A stretch of 64,000 bases of DNA from Bacillus cereus G9842 (lineage in GTDB: Bacteria > Bacillota > Bacilli > Bacillales > Bacillaceae_G): positions 391,501-455,500 of the forward strand of contig NC_011772.1 of the NCBI RefSeq assembly GCF_000021305.1. The letters run 5' to 3'. The translations under genes and the position numbers were made by a program. The notes under the pieces were generated by a model. The model searched no databases, had not been told where the DNA came from, and saw only the letters and a program-made list of their open reading frames with translations. Each line of letters opens with the position of its first letter. Position 1 is the stretch's first letter. Positions 55,795 to 63,766 of the stretch are shown one piece after another.

Positions 55795-55990
55795 GTTCGT
55801 TCCCCCCTGTATAATTTAGAAAAATGATGTTGTATGTAAAAGGGTTCATGTTCTTTTAATAGGTAGAAGTTGCATTATATAGACCAAACTATGTTTTTGC
55901 TAGATATATCATTTTTCTTGAGAGTTAAACCGTTGCGAAAAGTAACTTTCCTTTATTGTAACAAAAAAACACGCATATGAATTTTTATTT

Positions 55991-56148
55991 TTTATCGGGT
56001 CATTTGCGGGCAGTAAGAATCTACTCTCAAAATTGGTGAATGTAAGTGAGTTATGTGGGAGTCGGGATGTCTGTAGAAGCAAGATTGGCGTAGATTAATA
56101 ATTAGTAGAGGATGAAGAAAAGCCCCACTGATTAAAGTTTCACTTTAT
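55991..56148 (+). repeat. bcr1-type repeat element, complete
   Basis: A 158-base segment flanked by TTTAT on both sides (55991-55995 and 56144-56148), about 153 bases without one copy. Its left end reads CGGGTCATTTGCGGGCAGTA and its right end AAAGTTTCACTTTAT. Size, TTTAT target duplication and the right-end sequence fit the bcr1 family of the B. cereus group, from memory of that family. No coding capacity. It fills most of the gap between the dynamin-like gene and the DedA gene. Confidence 0.7.
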
Positions 56149-56281
56149 CTCTGTTAAAGGAAAGAATAGAAGTAGAGTTCATTATAAAAACAATGTATAG
56201 TGAATATGTATACCATGTTTGCCTTAAAGATAGAAAGGGTACAATGTGGAATAACGATCGTGCATAGGATGTGTCTTCCGA

Positions 56282-56875
56282 ATGGAACAACATATTGGCG
56301 AGTTAATCGCGCATTATGGCTATTTTGGAATTGTTATAGCTTTGGCTGGTGGGATTGTCGGATTACCGATACCAGACGAGTTTTTATTGACCTTTATTGG
56401 TTATAATGTTTCAAAAGGAGTTATGTCAGGAACTGCTGCTTTTTTAAGTGGGATGGCTGGTGCGATGTTAGGGATTACGTTAAGCTACATATTAGGTTTA
56501 AAACTTGGGCTCCCTGTTTTAAAGAAATATGGGCCGAAAATTAGAATTAAAGAACATCACATTGAAAAAACACATATTTTATTTGAAAAATATGGGCCAT
56601 TTCTTTTAATGATTGGTTATTTTATACCGGGAGTACGTCATTTAACGGCATATTTTGCTGGGGTATCAAATTTGACACTTTGGCGTTTTTGTTTGTACGC
56701 TTACGGTGGTGCGCTCATTTGGATAAGTGTTTTTATTGGGCTTGGCTGGAAGTTAGGCGAGAAGTGGCGCTTCGTTGAGTATAGTTTACATCATTATGGA
56801 ATATGGATTTTATTAATTTCAGCAGTTGTTACATGTGTTGTATGGTTTTACATAAAGAAAAAGAAAAACCGCTAA
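56282..56875 (+). CDS. DedA-family membrane protein
   Basis: 197 residues, about five to six membrane or re-entrant segments. DedA/VTT landmarks: GIVGLPIPDEFLLTFIGY, GAMLGITLSYILG, FEKYGPFLLMIGYFIPGVRHLTAYFAG (conserved Gly-x-Arg-x2-x3) and GALIWISVFIGLG. DedA proteins move or flip lipid carriers (undecaprenyl phosphate, phosphatidylethanolamine) and support membrane homeostasis. The ribosome site is weak (AGGATG). Convergent with the EamA gene. Confidence 0.9.
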   Translation: MEQHIGELIAHYGYFGIVIALAGGIVGLPIPDEFLLTFIGYNVSKGVMSGTAAFLSGMAGAMLGITLSYILGLKLGLPVLKKYGPKIRIKEHHIEKTHILFEKYGPFLLMIGYFIPGVRHLTAYFAGVSNLTLWRFCLYAYGGALIWISVFIGLGWKLGEKWRFVEYSLHHYGIWILLISAVVTCVVWFYIKKKKNR

Positions 56876-56890
56876 TAGCGGTTTTTTTAG
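56864..56890. terminator. Bidirectional terminator, DedA and EamA genes
   Basis: AAAAACCGCT / AGCGGTTTTTTT stem overlapping the DedA stop codon. Confidence 0.9.
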
Positions 56891-57315
56891 CTGAAAGCAA
56901 TAAATAATACACCAGCTGTAATAAAGACTACACCAACACCGGTCATAAAGTTTAACTTTTCACCGAGGATAATCATAGCGAGAATGATAGAAAATACGAC
57001 GCTTAATTTATCGACAGGAGCTACTTGTGAAACCTTTCCTGTTTTGAGGGCAAGAAAATAAAATAGCCATGAAGAAGCACCTGCAATCCCACTTAATGTG
57101 ATAAATAGCAGTGCTTTTTTATTTAGCAGTACGTCGCCGATATTTTGAAATTTACCTTGTATGATAATAACGCCTATCATAAATAATGCCATAATAATAG
57201 ATCGAATTGTTGTTGCAACGTTTGCATCGATTCCGTCTAAACCAAACTTTCCAAAAATCGATACAAGGGCAGCAGCAATTGCTGATAATAGTGCAAATAA
57301 GAGCCACGAACTCAT
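56887..57315 (-). CDS. Half-size EamA transporter (four/five TMS)
   Basis: 142 residues with a single EamA repeat (about five hydrophobic segments), so it must work as a dimer, like small multidrug-resistance proteins. Family features: IFGKFGLDGIDANVATTIRS at the N-terminus and VAPVDKLSVVFSIILAMIILGEKL in the second half. Substrate unknown. The Fur-box-like palindrome at 57344-57368 lies upstream, which suggests induction under iron limitation. Start ATG follows TGGAGGG. Confidence 0.88.
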   Translation of the reverse strand: MSSWLLFALLSAIAAALVSIFGKFGLDGIDANVATTIRSIIMALFMIGVIIIQGKFQNIGDVLLNKKALLFITLSGIAGASSWLFYFLALKTGKVSQVAPVDKLSVVFSIILAMIILGEKLNFMTGVGVVFITAGVLFIAFS

Positions 57316-57343
57316 AGTAAAATCCCTCCAATCTTACAGTATT

Positions 57344-57368
57344 ATACATGAAAATGATTCTCATGTAT
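57344..57368 (-). promoter_or_regulatory. Fur-box-like palindrome ahead of the EamA gene
   Basis: TGAAAATGATTCTCA (57349-57363) matches the 7-1-7 Fur consensus TGATAATNATTATCA at all but two bases and sits in a larger 25-bp near-perfect palindrome with ATACATGA / TCATGTAT ends. It lies 30-50 bases upstream of the EamA start, in promoter position. Confidence 0.65.
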
Positions 57369-57476
57369 AAAGTTGAAGTAATTAAGGTTTATAGGAAGCA
57401 TGACTCCAACTTAACTTCTTGCTCCACTTGAATTTTAAGGTGGGAGTTTTACTGCCCGCAAATAGTGGGCTAAATA
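57364..57476 (-). repeat. Diverged bcr1-like repeat, reverse orientation
   Basis: TTACTGCCCGCAAAT (57449-57463) is the exact reverse complement of the left end of the element at 55991-56148 (ATTTGCGGGCAGTAA, 56002-56016). ATAAAGTTGAAGTAATTAAG near 57365 is a diverged match to its other end. The middle is shorter, so it is a decayed copy. Confidence 0.5.
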
Positions 57477-57481
57477 ACGAA

Positions 57482-57523
57482 ATAATCCCCACCTTATATT
57501 TTTAATAAGGTGGGGATTATTAT
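57482..57523 (-). terminator. Terminator of the 48-residue protein gene
   Basis: TAATCCCCACCTTA / TAAGGTGGGGATTA perfect 14-bp stem directly after the stop codon on the minus strand. Confidence 0.88.
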
Positions 57524-57524
57524 G

Positions 57525-57671
57525 CTACTCTGCAATTTCCTCATATAAAAAGTACGTTACATTATAAATATGCTCTACTTCATCGTCTGTCATAAACAGT
57601 AATTCGTCACGCTCAATCCCTTTCTTCTTTTCAATAAACTCAATCATATTTTTGCGTTCTTCTCTCTTCAT
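57525..57671 (-). CDS. 48-residue BH0509-like small protein
   Basis: MKREERKNMIEFIEKKKGIE...FMTDDEVEHIYNVTYFLYEEIAE. ATG follows AGAGGAGA on the minus strand and a strong terminator comes right after the stop, so it is a real monocistronic gene. Sequence resembles the short BH0509-type proteins of bacilli as I recall them. Highly charged and helical, probably one small domain; function unknown. Confidence 0.75.
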   Translation of the reverse strand: MKREERKNMIEFIEKKKGIERDELLFMTDDEVEHIYNVTYFLYEEIAE

Positions 57672-57791
57672 CAATTTTATTTCTCCTCTCAATCTGTTTT
57701 AATACAGTTTATTTAAGTTACTGCTATTATATAACAGAATCTTTAGAAAGTTCCACCTATTTTATTGTTTTTTTCAAAAGAACTTTTCGAC

Positions 57792-57825
57792 AAAACAAGC
57801 CCACCTAAAGGGGGCTTGTTTTATT
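57792..57825 (-). terminator. Terminator of the PPOX-like gene
   Basis: AAACAAGCCC / GGGCTTGTTT hairpin (57792-57823) just beyond the stop codon on the minus strand. Confidence 0.88.
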
Positions 57826-58242
57826 TTATAGTCGTAAAAACTCAGGCTCCGTCGTACCGGCACCATCGATGTAATAAATTGTGTCGGGATTGATTTTTAT
57901 CAATACGTAATTAGGGTCTTCAGGACCGAGTAACCAACGTTTTAAGCTATTATTCCAAAACTTGTTTTTTAATGTTGAGTCTTCCTCGATTGAAGCTAAT
58001 CCTTCAACTTCAATATAATCTTCATCTAATTTTTTTCCTTCTCGTCCGAGTAGTACATGGACATTAGGATTTTGTTCAATATCTGTTATCTTTTTTGATT
58101 GTCGATCTGTTGCAACATATAGTACAAAATCTTCATGGAAAAACATCATAAAGGCACTATGCGGTTTCTCGTTACGTACTGTGGATAATACACCGGTACG
58201 TTGTCCTTGGATAATAGTTGCAATTTTCTCTTTTAAGTGCAT
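57826..58242 (-). CDS. Pyridoxamine 5'-phosphate oxidase-like general stress protein
   Basis: 138 residues, split-barrel flavin-binding fold: IQGQRTGVLSTVRNEKPHSAFMMFFHEDFVLYVATDRQSKKITDIEQNPNVHVLLGREG. Resembles B. subtilis YdaG (general stress protein 26), a sigma-B target. Cofactor and substrate unknown; probably FMN or F420-like binding. Start MHLKEK at 58242 follows AAAGAGGTAAAG; the longer reading frame upstream adds a basic tail with no ribosome site. Confidence 0.87.
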   Translation of the reverse strand: MHLKEKIATIIQGQRTGVLSTVRNEKPHSAFMMFFHEDFVLYVATDRQSKKITDIEQNPNVHVLLGREGKKLDEDYIEVEGLASIEEDSTLKNKFWNNSLKRWLLGPEDPNYVLIKINPDTIYYIDGAGTTEPEFLRL

Positions 58243-58420
58243 ATTCTTTACCTCTTTTCCTAATTTATATTTTCTCTGTTTAAACAAGATAATTTAAATA
58301 TCTTTCATACTGTTTTCTTCAAGTCGATTTTTTAAACGTAATTGTGATGAAATCGGACAAGTTAGGAGAAGAATAATAATAATATTGAGGAGAAATACAT
58401 ACGATGGAAGGGTGAAAAGC

Positions 58421-59476
58421 ATGTTTAATAAAATATTTCTTATAGTAGCACTTATAGGTGTACCACTATCTGTACTTGGAAAAACACTTCATTGGCCAGA
58501 AACAATTATGTTCGCTGTGTATTGTATTACGATTATCGCGTTAGCTGGTTTTATGGGGAGAGCAACAGAGAGTTTAGCAATTGTATCTGGTCCTAGAATA
58601 GGCGGATTATTAAATGCTACTTTCGGTAATGCTGTTGAACTTATCATTTCAATTTTTGCACTTCAAGCAGGGTTAATTGAAGTGGTGTTAGCTTCTTTAA
58701 CGGGTTCTGTACTTGGAAATTTATTATTAGTAGGAGGACTATCCTTCTTTGTAGGTGGACTTAAATATAAAAGGCAAAGCTTTAACGTTTACGATGCAAG
58801 GCATAATTCAGCTTTATTAATATTTGCTGTTGTCGTGGCCTTTGTTATTCCAGAGATTTTTTCAATGAAGATGGACGCTGGCAAGACGTATCAATTAAGT
58901 ATAGGTGTTTCTATTATTATGATTATCATGTACATTGCTGCATTACTATTTAAGTTAGTTACGCACCGTGGTGTATATCAACATAAAAGTGACGAAGTAG
59001 CGCATGAAGAAGAGCCAGAGTGGTCGAAAGGGAAGGCACTCCTTATTTTAGCGATAGCAACACTGGCGGTAGCTTATGTATCAGAGGCGCTCGTGCATAC
59101 TTTTGAAACTGTTGCAAAATCATTTGGTTGGTCAGAATTATTTATAGGGGTTATTATCGTTGCAATTGTTGGAAATGCAGCGGAACATGCATCTGCAATT
59201 ATTATGGCTTATAAAAATAAAGTAAATATTGCAGTCGAAATTGCAATAGGTTCTACATTACAAATCGCCATGTTTGTTGCTCCTGTACTAGTATTGCTAT
59301 CTATGTTCTTCGCGCAGAGGATGCCTTTAGTATTTACCATACCAGAACTTGTATCTATGATTACAGCCGTTTTCTTAACGATTGCGATTTCAAATGATGG
59401 AGATACAAACTGGTTTGAAGGCGGCACTTTACTAGCGGCGTATGTCATTATGGGAATTGGTTTTTATTTATTATGA
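58421..59476 (+). CDS. yfkE: H+/Ca2+ exchanger, CAX type (YfkE/ChaA)
   Basis: 351 residues, eleven membrane segments. The two alpha-repeats of cation/Ca2+ exchangers are plain: GGLLNATFGNAVELIISIFAL (about 70-90) and IVAIVGNAAEHASAIIMAYKNK (about 245-266), with an acidic loop between the halves (HEEEPEW). Exports Ca2+ in exchange for protons; B. subtilis YfkE is the structural model of the family. ATG 58421 follows GGAAGGGTG. yfkD follows after 81 bases, as in B. subtilis. Confidence 0.95.
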   Translation: MFNKIFLIVALIGVPLSVLGKTLHWPETIMFAVYCITIIALAGFMGRATESLAIVSGPRIGGLLNATFGNAVELIISIFALQAGLIEVVLASLTGSVLGNLLLVGGLSFFVGGLKYKRQSFNVYDARHNSALLIFAVVVAFVIPEIFSMKMDAGKTYQLSIGVSIIMIIMYIAALLFKLVTHRGVYQHKSDEVAHEEEPEWSKGKALLILAIATLAVAYVSEALVHTFETVAKSFGWSELFIGVIIVAIVGNAAEHASAIIMAYKNKVNIAVEIAIGSTLQIAMFVAPVLVLLSMFFAQRMPLVFTIPELVSMITAVFLTIAISNDGDTNWFEGGTLLAAYVIMGIGFYLL

Positions 59477-59557
59477 AAAATAGGCATAACAATTGTGCTC
59501 AGAGAAAACAATAAACAAAGTAGTATATATACCTTTACATAGGAAGGAGCCAGACAG

Positions 59558-60355
59558 GTGAAACGAGTATACAGCATATGTCTTTCAACTATGGTCTCGT
59601 TTATTTTATTATTTCCTAACATGAGTTTTGCAAAGACAACAGTAGGAACAAAAATGCCTTCATCTGTTTTAAATATTTCAAAAGACAATACATTTCCAAA
59701 TGATGCGCAAGATTTGCCACGTTTACAGCCAAGTAAGTTTGCTCAAGAACTATTGAAAACAGCTAATATTAAAATTGAAAATCCAGACTTAATTCGGATG
59801 TTTAATGAAACGACAATTTCAAATGCGCCGCTTGCAGTAGGGTACCGGGCAAAAATTTATTTAGGTCAATGGGCTTTACATTATGAATCAGTAGACACAT
59901 CGATTAATTGGGAATATAAACAAGTGAATCGAAATGTGTATGATAATCGCGGAGGAGACCGTTTATATCCACTTCGCTATAAGCAAGAAACACAAAAGAC
60001 GGTTGAAGGCGATTTAACAGCAGATATGAAAGATGCTGCAGATGTGAAAAAAATGATGCTTCTCAAAGCGCTTGAAAAAGTACAATTGCCCCTTTCGTTT
60101 AAAACAACTATTGGTTATGGTACTGGACATGAGCGTGTGTATAATATTAGTCCGAGTCAACTCGGATATTTATACGCTTATACACCAGCAGTAAATGAAA
60201 AGGGAAAAGTAACATTTGGAGAAGTGTATCTTGTATTAAAGGGAAATCAAAAAAGACTTGTTGTGAAAAATATTACTTCTCAAGGAATTGGAGCGGCGAT
60301 TCCAATTCATGATCATTTATTTTTTAAATTCATTTCTTCTTCCCACTCGCAATAA
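59558..60355 (+). CDS. yfkD: YfkD-like secreted protein
   Basis: 265 residues. N-terminal signal peptide (about 1-24, CLSTMVSFILLFPNMSFA), then a soluble extracytoplasmic domain with no enzyme motif I recognise. Sequence and place between yfkE and yfkAB match the YfkD family. Conserved-looking stretch: YHRA-type GYRAKIYLGQWALHYESVDTS. GTG start, 8 bases after GGAAGGAG. Function unknown. Confidence 0.87.
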   Translation: MKRVYSICLSTMVSFILLFPNMSFAKTTVGTKMPSSVLNISKDNTFPNDAQDLPRLQPSKFAQELLKTANIKIENPDLIRMFNETTISNAPLAVGYRAKIYLGQWALHYESVDTSINWEYKQVNRNVYDNRGGDRLYPLRYKQETQKTVEGDLTADMKDAADVKKMMLLKALEKVQLPLSFKTTIGYGTGHERVYNISPSQLGYLYAYTPAVNEKGKVTFGEVYLVLKGNQKRLVVKNITSQGIGAAIPIHDHLFFKFISSSHSQ

Positions 60356-60359
60356 CATA

Positions 60360-60393
60360 AAAAAACGTCAGCTTATAAGCTGACGTTTTTTTA
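60360..60393. terminator. Bidirectional terminator, yfkD and yfkAB
   Basis: Full palindrome AAAAACGTCAGCTTATAAGC through the complementary half, with A and T runs (60360-60392). Confidence 0.92.
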
Positions 60394-61518
60394 TAATGTA
60401 ATGTTTGCTGTTTTTGATAAGAAATCATCTGTCGGATAGTAGCTGTTTTTTACAAGAACATTTGGTCCAAGACATTTTACTGCAGGACAGTGACAGCTTA
60501 ATGATTTTGCTGTTTTTGAAGCACTCCATTTGTCATATGCTTCTTGTAATGTGTTTGTTTGTATGTTTCCTAGAAGTGGAACATCACCAAAGTCCGTCAC
60601 AATAATATTTCCATCGAAAATATTTACATTTAAACGAGAACGGCCATCTGGATCGTTACGAACGGTTACATTTTTGCTCTCTTGTAATTTTTTAAATGTG
60701 GCAATGTCTCGCTCGTCATCGCTACAAGCATAGAAAGGTAAAGTTCCAAATAACATCCATACATTTTCATCGCGAATTTCTAGTAAATGCTCAATCGCAT
60801 CACGAATTTCAGCTTTTGTTAAAATCTCTAGATTACTCGCGAAGTCACTTGGATACATTGGGTGAACTTCATGACGTTTACAGCCCATCTCTTCGACGAT
60901 TTGGCGGTGAATATGTTCAATATGTGGTAGAGTTCTTTTGTTTAACATTGTTTCGGCAGATACAAGTACACCTGCATCTGATAGAGCCTTACTATTTGTA
61001 ATCATTCTTTCGAATAATTTTGCACGTTGTTCGTAAGTAGGTTTACGCTCCATCATTGCAAATCCGCCTTCAACGAAGTCATCAATTGTTCCCCAGTTAT
61101 GAGAGATATGCAACACGTCTAAATAAGGAATAATTTGTTCGTAACGTGCTAAATCTATAGTTAAGTTAGAGTTGATTTGAGTGCGAACGCCTCGTTCATG
61201 GGCGTATTTTAAGAGTGGTGTTACATAGTTGTCGACGGATTTTTTTGAAAGCATAGGTTCTCCGCCAGTAATACTTAAAGAACGTAAATGAGGAATCTCA
61301 TCTAATCGTTTTAATAAAAGATCCATCGGAAGCGGATTTGGGTCTTTCGGCTGTAACGTGTAACCAACAGCGCAATGCTCACAGCGCATATTGCATAACG
61401 TCGTCGTTGTAAATTCAACATTTGTTAATAGTAGTTTGCCGTACTCTTCAAGGTCCATATACGCTTCCCATGGATCGTAAGAAGGAGTAATCGGCTTCAT
61501 TTTTTGTGATATCGTCAT
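60391..61518 (-). CDS. yfkAB: Radical SAM protein YfkAB
   Basis: 375 residues, cytoplasmic. The 4Fe-4S/SAM motif is CNMRCEHC (Cys42, Cys46, Cys49), followed by the GGEP motif (SITGGEPML) and NSNLT. The C-terminal cysteines (CHCPAVKCLG, about 342-352) probably hold a second cluster, as in SPASM-like enzymes. Substrate and product unknown. In B. subtilis the gene was once split as yfkA and yfkB; here it is one frame. RBS AAAGGAG. Confidence 0.9.
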   Translation of the reverse strand: MTISQKMKPITPSYDPWEAYMDLEEYGKLLLTNVEFTTTTLCNMRCEHCAVGYTLQPKDPNPLPMDLLLKRLDEIPHLRSLSITGGEPMLSKKSVDNYVTPLLKYAHERGVRTQINSNLTIDLARYEQIIPYLDVLHISHNWGTIDDFVEGGFAMMERKPTYEQRAKLFERMITNSKALSDAGVLVSAETMLNKRTLPHIEHIHRQIVEEMGCKRHEVHPMYPSDFASNLEILTKAEIRDAIEHLLEIRDENVWMLFGTLPFYACSDDERDIATFKKLQESKNVTVRNDPDGRSRLNVNIFDGNIIVTDFGDVPLLGNIQTNTLQEAYDKWSASKTAKSLSCHCPAVKCLGPNVLVKNSYYPTDDFLSKTANITL

Positions 61519-61731
61519 ATGAAATACTCCTTTGACTATTGAAATAACAATTTGTCCATTCTCTATAATAGAAGAATATGTGCTTTTTATAAAGTGAAAC
61601 TTTTTAGCATGAAAAGAGAGAGGGCTTACATTATAGTGGATGACTGTGACAAAATTGGTGAAATTTCATGCCCATAGCAATCATTTTTGCGGTATAATAA
61701 AAGCAACTCGAATTAAAAGGAGAGTGCCTTC

Positions 61732-61914
61732 ATGGGAAAAGCAATTCAAGATAAAGATACACAATTAGTATATTTAAAAGAGCGTTTAAATATGTTCATT
61801 GAAGTAATTGATACAATTGAACCTGAAGAAGTAGAATTAGAAGATGTAGATCGTCTTCTTGCAATGTTAGATGAATTAGAATTAAAATGTGAGCAATTTA
61901 AAAAAGACGAATAA
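61732..61914 (+). CDS. 60-residue SE1561/YfjT-like protein
   Basis: MGKAIQDKDTQLVYLKERLNMFIEV...EPEEVELEDVDRLLAMLDELELKCEQF. Acidic, two helices, no membrane segment. Resembles the short SE1561-type proteins of bacilli and staphylococci and lies where B. subtilis has yfjT, between yfkAB and pdaA. Function unknown. RBS AAAAGGAGAG. Followed by its own terminator. Confidence 0.8.
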   Translation: MGKAIQDKDTQLVYLKERLNMFIEVIDTIEPEEVELEDVDRLLAMLDELELKCEQFKKDE

Positions 61915-61920
61915 TATATT

Positions 61921-61957
61921 AAAAAGGCTGCCAATTCCAATTTGGTAGCCTTTTTCT
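61921..61957 (+). terminator. Terminator of the 60-residue protein gene
   Basis: AAAAAGGCT / AGCCTTTTT with inner CCAA / TTGG pairing (61921-61955). Confidence 0.88.
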
Positions 61958-62120
61958 GTGCGGATAATAGAAGGACGATAGAAAAAGAGGTATAATCAAG
62001 TTGTGAAAAATTTCATTTATGCTTTAATAGCGTGAAACAAATAAAAAGCTAAAGAGCATAACAATGGAATTTTCAGCTCATAACGTTTTGGTAGCGTTCA
62101 CAATTGAGGGGGAAGTAACA

Positions 62121-63641
62121 ATGGAAAAGCTTCAAGAAAGCATGTATCAACTAATTGTTGAAACGTCAACGAACTTACCGAAAGATGTTCGTCGTGCGAT
62201 TCAACAAGCGAAAGAGCGAGAAAATGCAGGGACTCGTTCGGCGATGGCACTTGGCACAATTACAAATAATATTAAAATGGCTGATGATAACATCTCACCG
62301 ATTTGCCAAGATACAGGGATGCCAACATTTAAAATTTATACACCAGTTGGTGTGAATCAATTAAAGTTGAAGGAAGCTATCTATAATGCGCTTGAGCGGG
62401 CGACAAAAGATGGTAAACTTCGTCCAAATTCTGTTGACTCTCTTTTTGGAGACAATAGTGGAAATAATTTAGGACCAGGTACACCGGTTATTAAGTTTGA
62501 ACAATGGGAAAAAGATTATATTGATGCACGTTTAATCCTAAAAGGTGGTGGCTGTGAGAATAAAAATATTCAATATAGCTTACCGTGTGAACTAGAAGGA
62601 CTTGGACGAGCTGGCCGTGATTTAGAAGGAATTCGTAAATGCCTTCTTCATGCAGTATACCAAGCACAAGGTCAAGGATGTAGTGCTGGTGTAATTGGTG
62701 TTGGTATCGGGGGAGACCGCACATCAGGTTATGAATTAGCAAAAAATCAATTATTCCGTACATTAGATGATGTCAATCCAGTACCAGAGTTACAACAACT
62801 TGAAGAGTACGTATTAGAAAATGCGAATAAGCTTGGCATTGGTACGATGGGATTTGGTGGAGAAACAACTTTACTGGGCTGTAAAATTGGCGTGTATAAC
62901 CGCCTGCCAGCTAGCTTCTACGTATCTGTGGCGTATAATTGCTGGGCATATCGCCGCCTAGGTGTAACAATCCATCCTGAAACAGGTGAAATTATGGATT
63001 GGTTATATCAAGAAGGTGAAGATACACTTCAGCATGAAGCACAAGAAAAAACAGAGCAACGTGAGATTGTATTACAAGCACCAATTACAGAAGAGCAAAT
63101 TCGTGGACTTCGCGTTGGTGATGTTGTAACAATTAATGGCATGATGTATACAGGTCGTGACGCAATCCATAAGCATTTAATGGATAATGATTGTCCAGTA
63201 GATTTAAATGGACAAATTATTTACCACTGTGGTCCAGTTGTTGTGAAAGATGACAATGACAATTGGCAAATTAAAGCAGCAGGTCCAACGACAAGTATTC
63301 GTGAAGAACCGTACCAAGGCGATATTATGAAGAAATTTGGTATTCGCGCTGTTATTGGAAAAGGCGGTATGGGTGCGAAAACATTAGCGGCTTTAGAAGA
63401 ACACGGTGGCGTGTACTTAAACGCAATCGGCGGTGCCGCGCAATATTATGCTGAATGTATTAAAGAAGTGGAAGATGTTGATTTCTTACAATTTGGTATT
63501 CCAGAAGCAATGTGGCATTTACGCATTGAAGGTTTTAAAGCAGTTGTAACGATGGACTCTCATGGTAATAGTTTACATGCAGATGTTGATAAAACATCAC
63601 TTGAAAAATTAGCGAGCTTTAAAGAGCCGGTATTTAAATAA
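62121..63641 (+). CDS. fumA: Fumarate hydratase, class I (4Fe-4S)
   Basis: 506 residues, cytoplasmic; interconverts fumarate and malate in the TCA cycle. The N-terminal domain has the cluster cysteines in ICQDTGMPTF, GGGCENKN and TTLLGCKIG. The C-terminal beta domain has GRDAIHKHL, GPTTSIRE and the GKGGMG segment. Class I enzymes are oxygen-sensitive and homodimeric. ATG 62121 follows GAGGGGG; the in-frame ATG 62064 lacks a ribosome site and adds a non-family stretch. Monocistronic. Confidence 0.96.
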   Translation: MEKLQESMYQLIVETSTNLPKDVRRAIQQAKERENAGTRSAMALGTITNNIKMADDNISPICQDTGMPTFKIYTPVGVNQLKLKEAIYNALERATKDGKLRPNSVDSLFGDNSGNNLGPGTPVIKFEQWEKDYIDARLILKGGGCENKNIQYSLPCELEGLGRAGRDLEGIRKCLLHAVYQAQGQGCSAGVIGVGIGGDRTSGYELAKNQLFRTLDDVNPVPELQQLEEYVLENANKLGIGTMGFGGETTLLGCKIGVYNRLPASFYVSVAYNCWAYRRLGVTIHPETGEIMDWLYQEGEDTLQHEAQEKTEQREIVLQAPITEEQIRGLRVGDVVTINGMMYTGRDAIHKHLMDNDCPVDLNGQIIYHCGPVVVKDDNDNWQIKAAGPTTSIREEPYQGDIMKKFGIRAVIGKGGMGAKTLAALEEHGGVYLNAIGGAAQYYAECIKEVEDVDFLQFGIPEAMWHLRIEGFKAVVTMDSHGNSLHADVDKTSLEKLASFKEPVFK

Positions 63642-63651
63642 ACAAAAATGC

Positions 63652-63680
63652 ATCTCGAATCTTTCGAGATGAATTTTTTG
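63652..63680 (+). terminator. Terminator of fumA
   Basis: CATCTCGAA / TTCGAGATG stem (63652-63660 with 63664-63672), then AATTTTTT. Confidence 0.88.
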
Positions 63681-63766
63681 GTATATATAGAAAAACATGC
63701 ACAGCATGAAAGTAAGTAAGGAAACAGAAACTACAGGTACGATTATATATGGAAAGGAGACTATTT

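Noticed and set aside
61589..61720. Possible further bcr1 copy before the 60-residue gene
   Set aside because: Only one 15-base end and a 13-base internal word match the intact element, and these are in conflicting orientations, so a full copy cannot be claimed.
62064..62120. Upstream ATG extending fumarase by 19 residues
   Set aside because: No Shine-Dalgarno precedes it, while GAGGGGG lies correctly before ATG 62121, and the family starts there.
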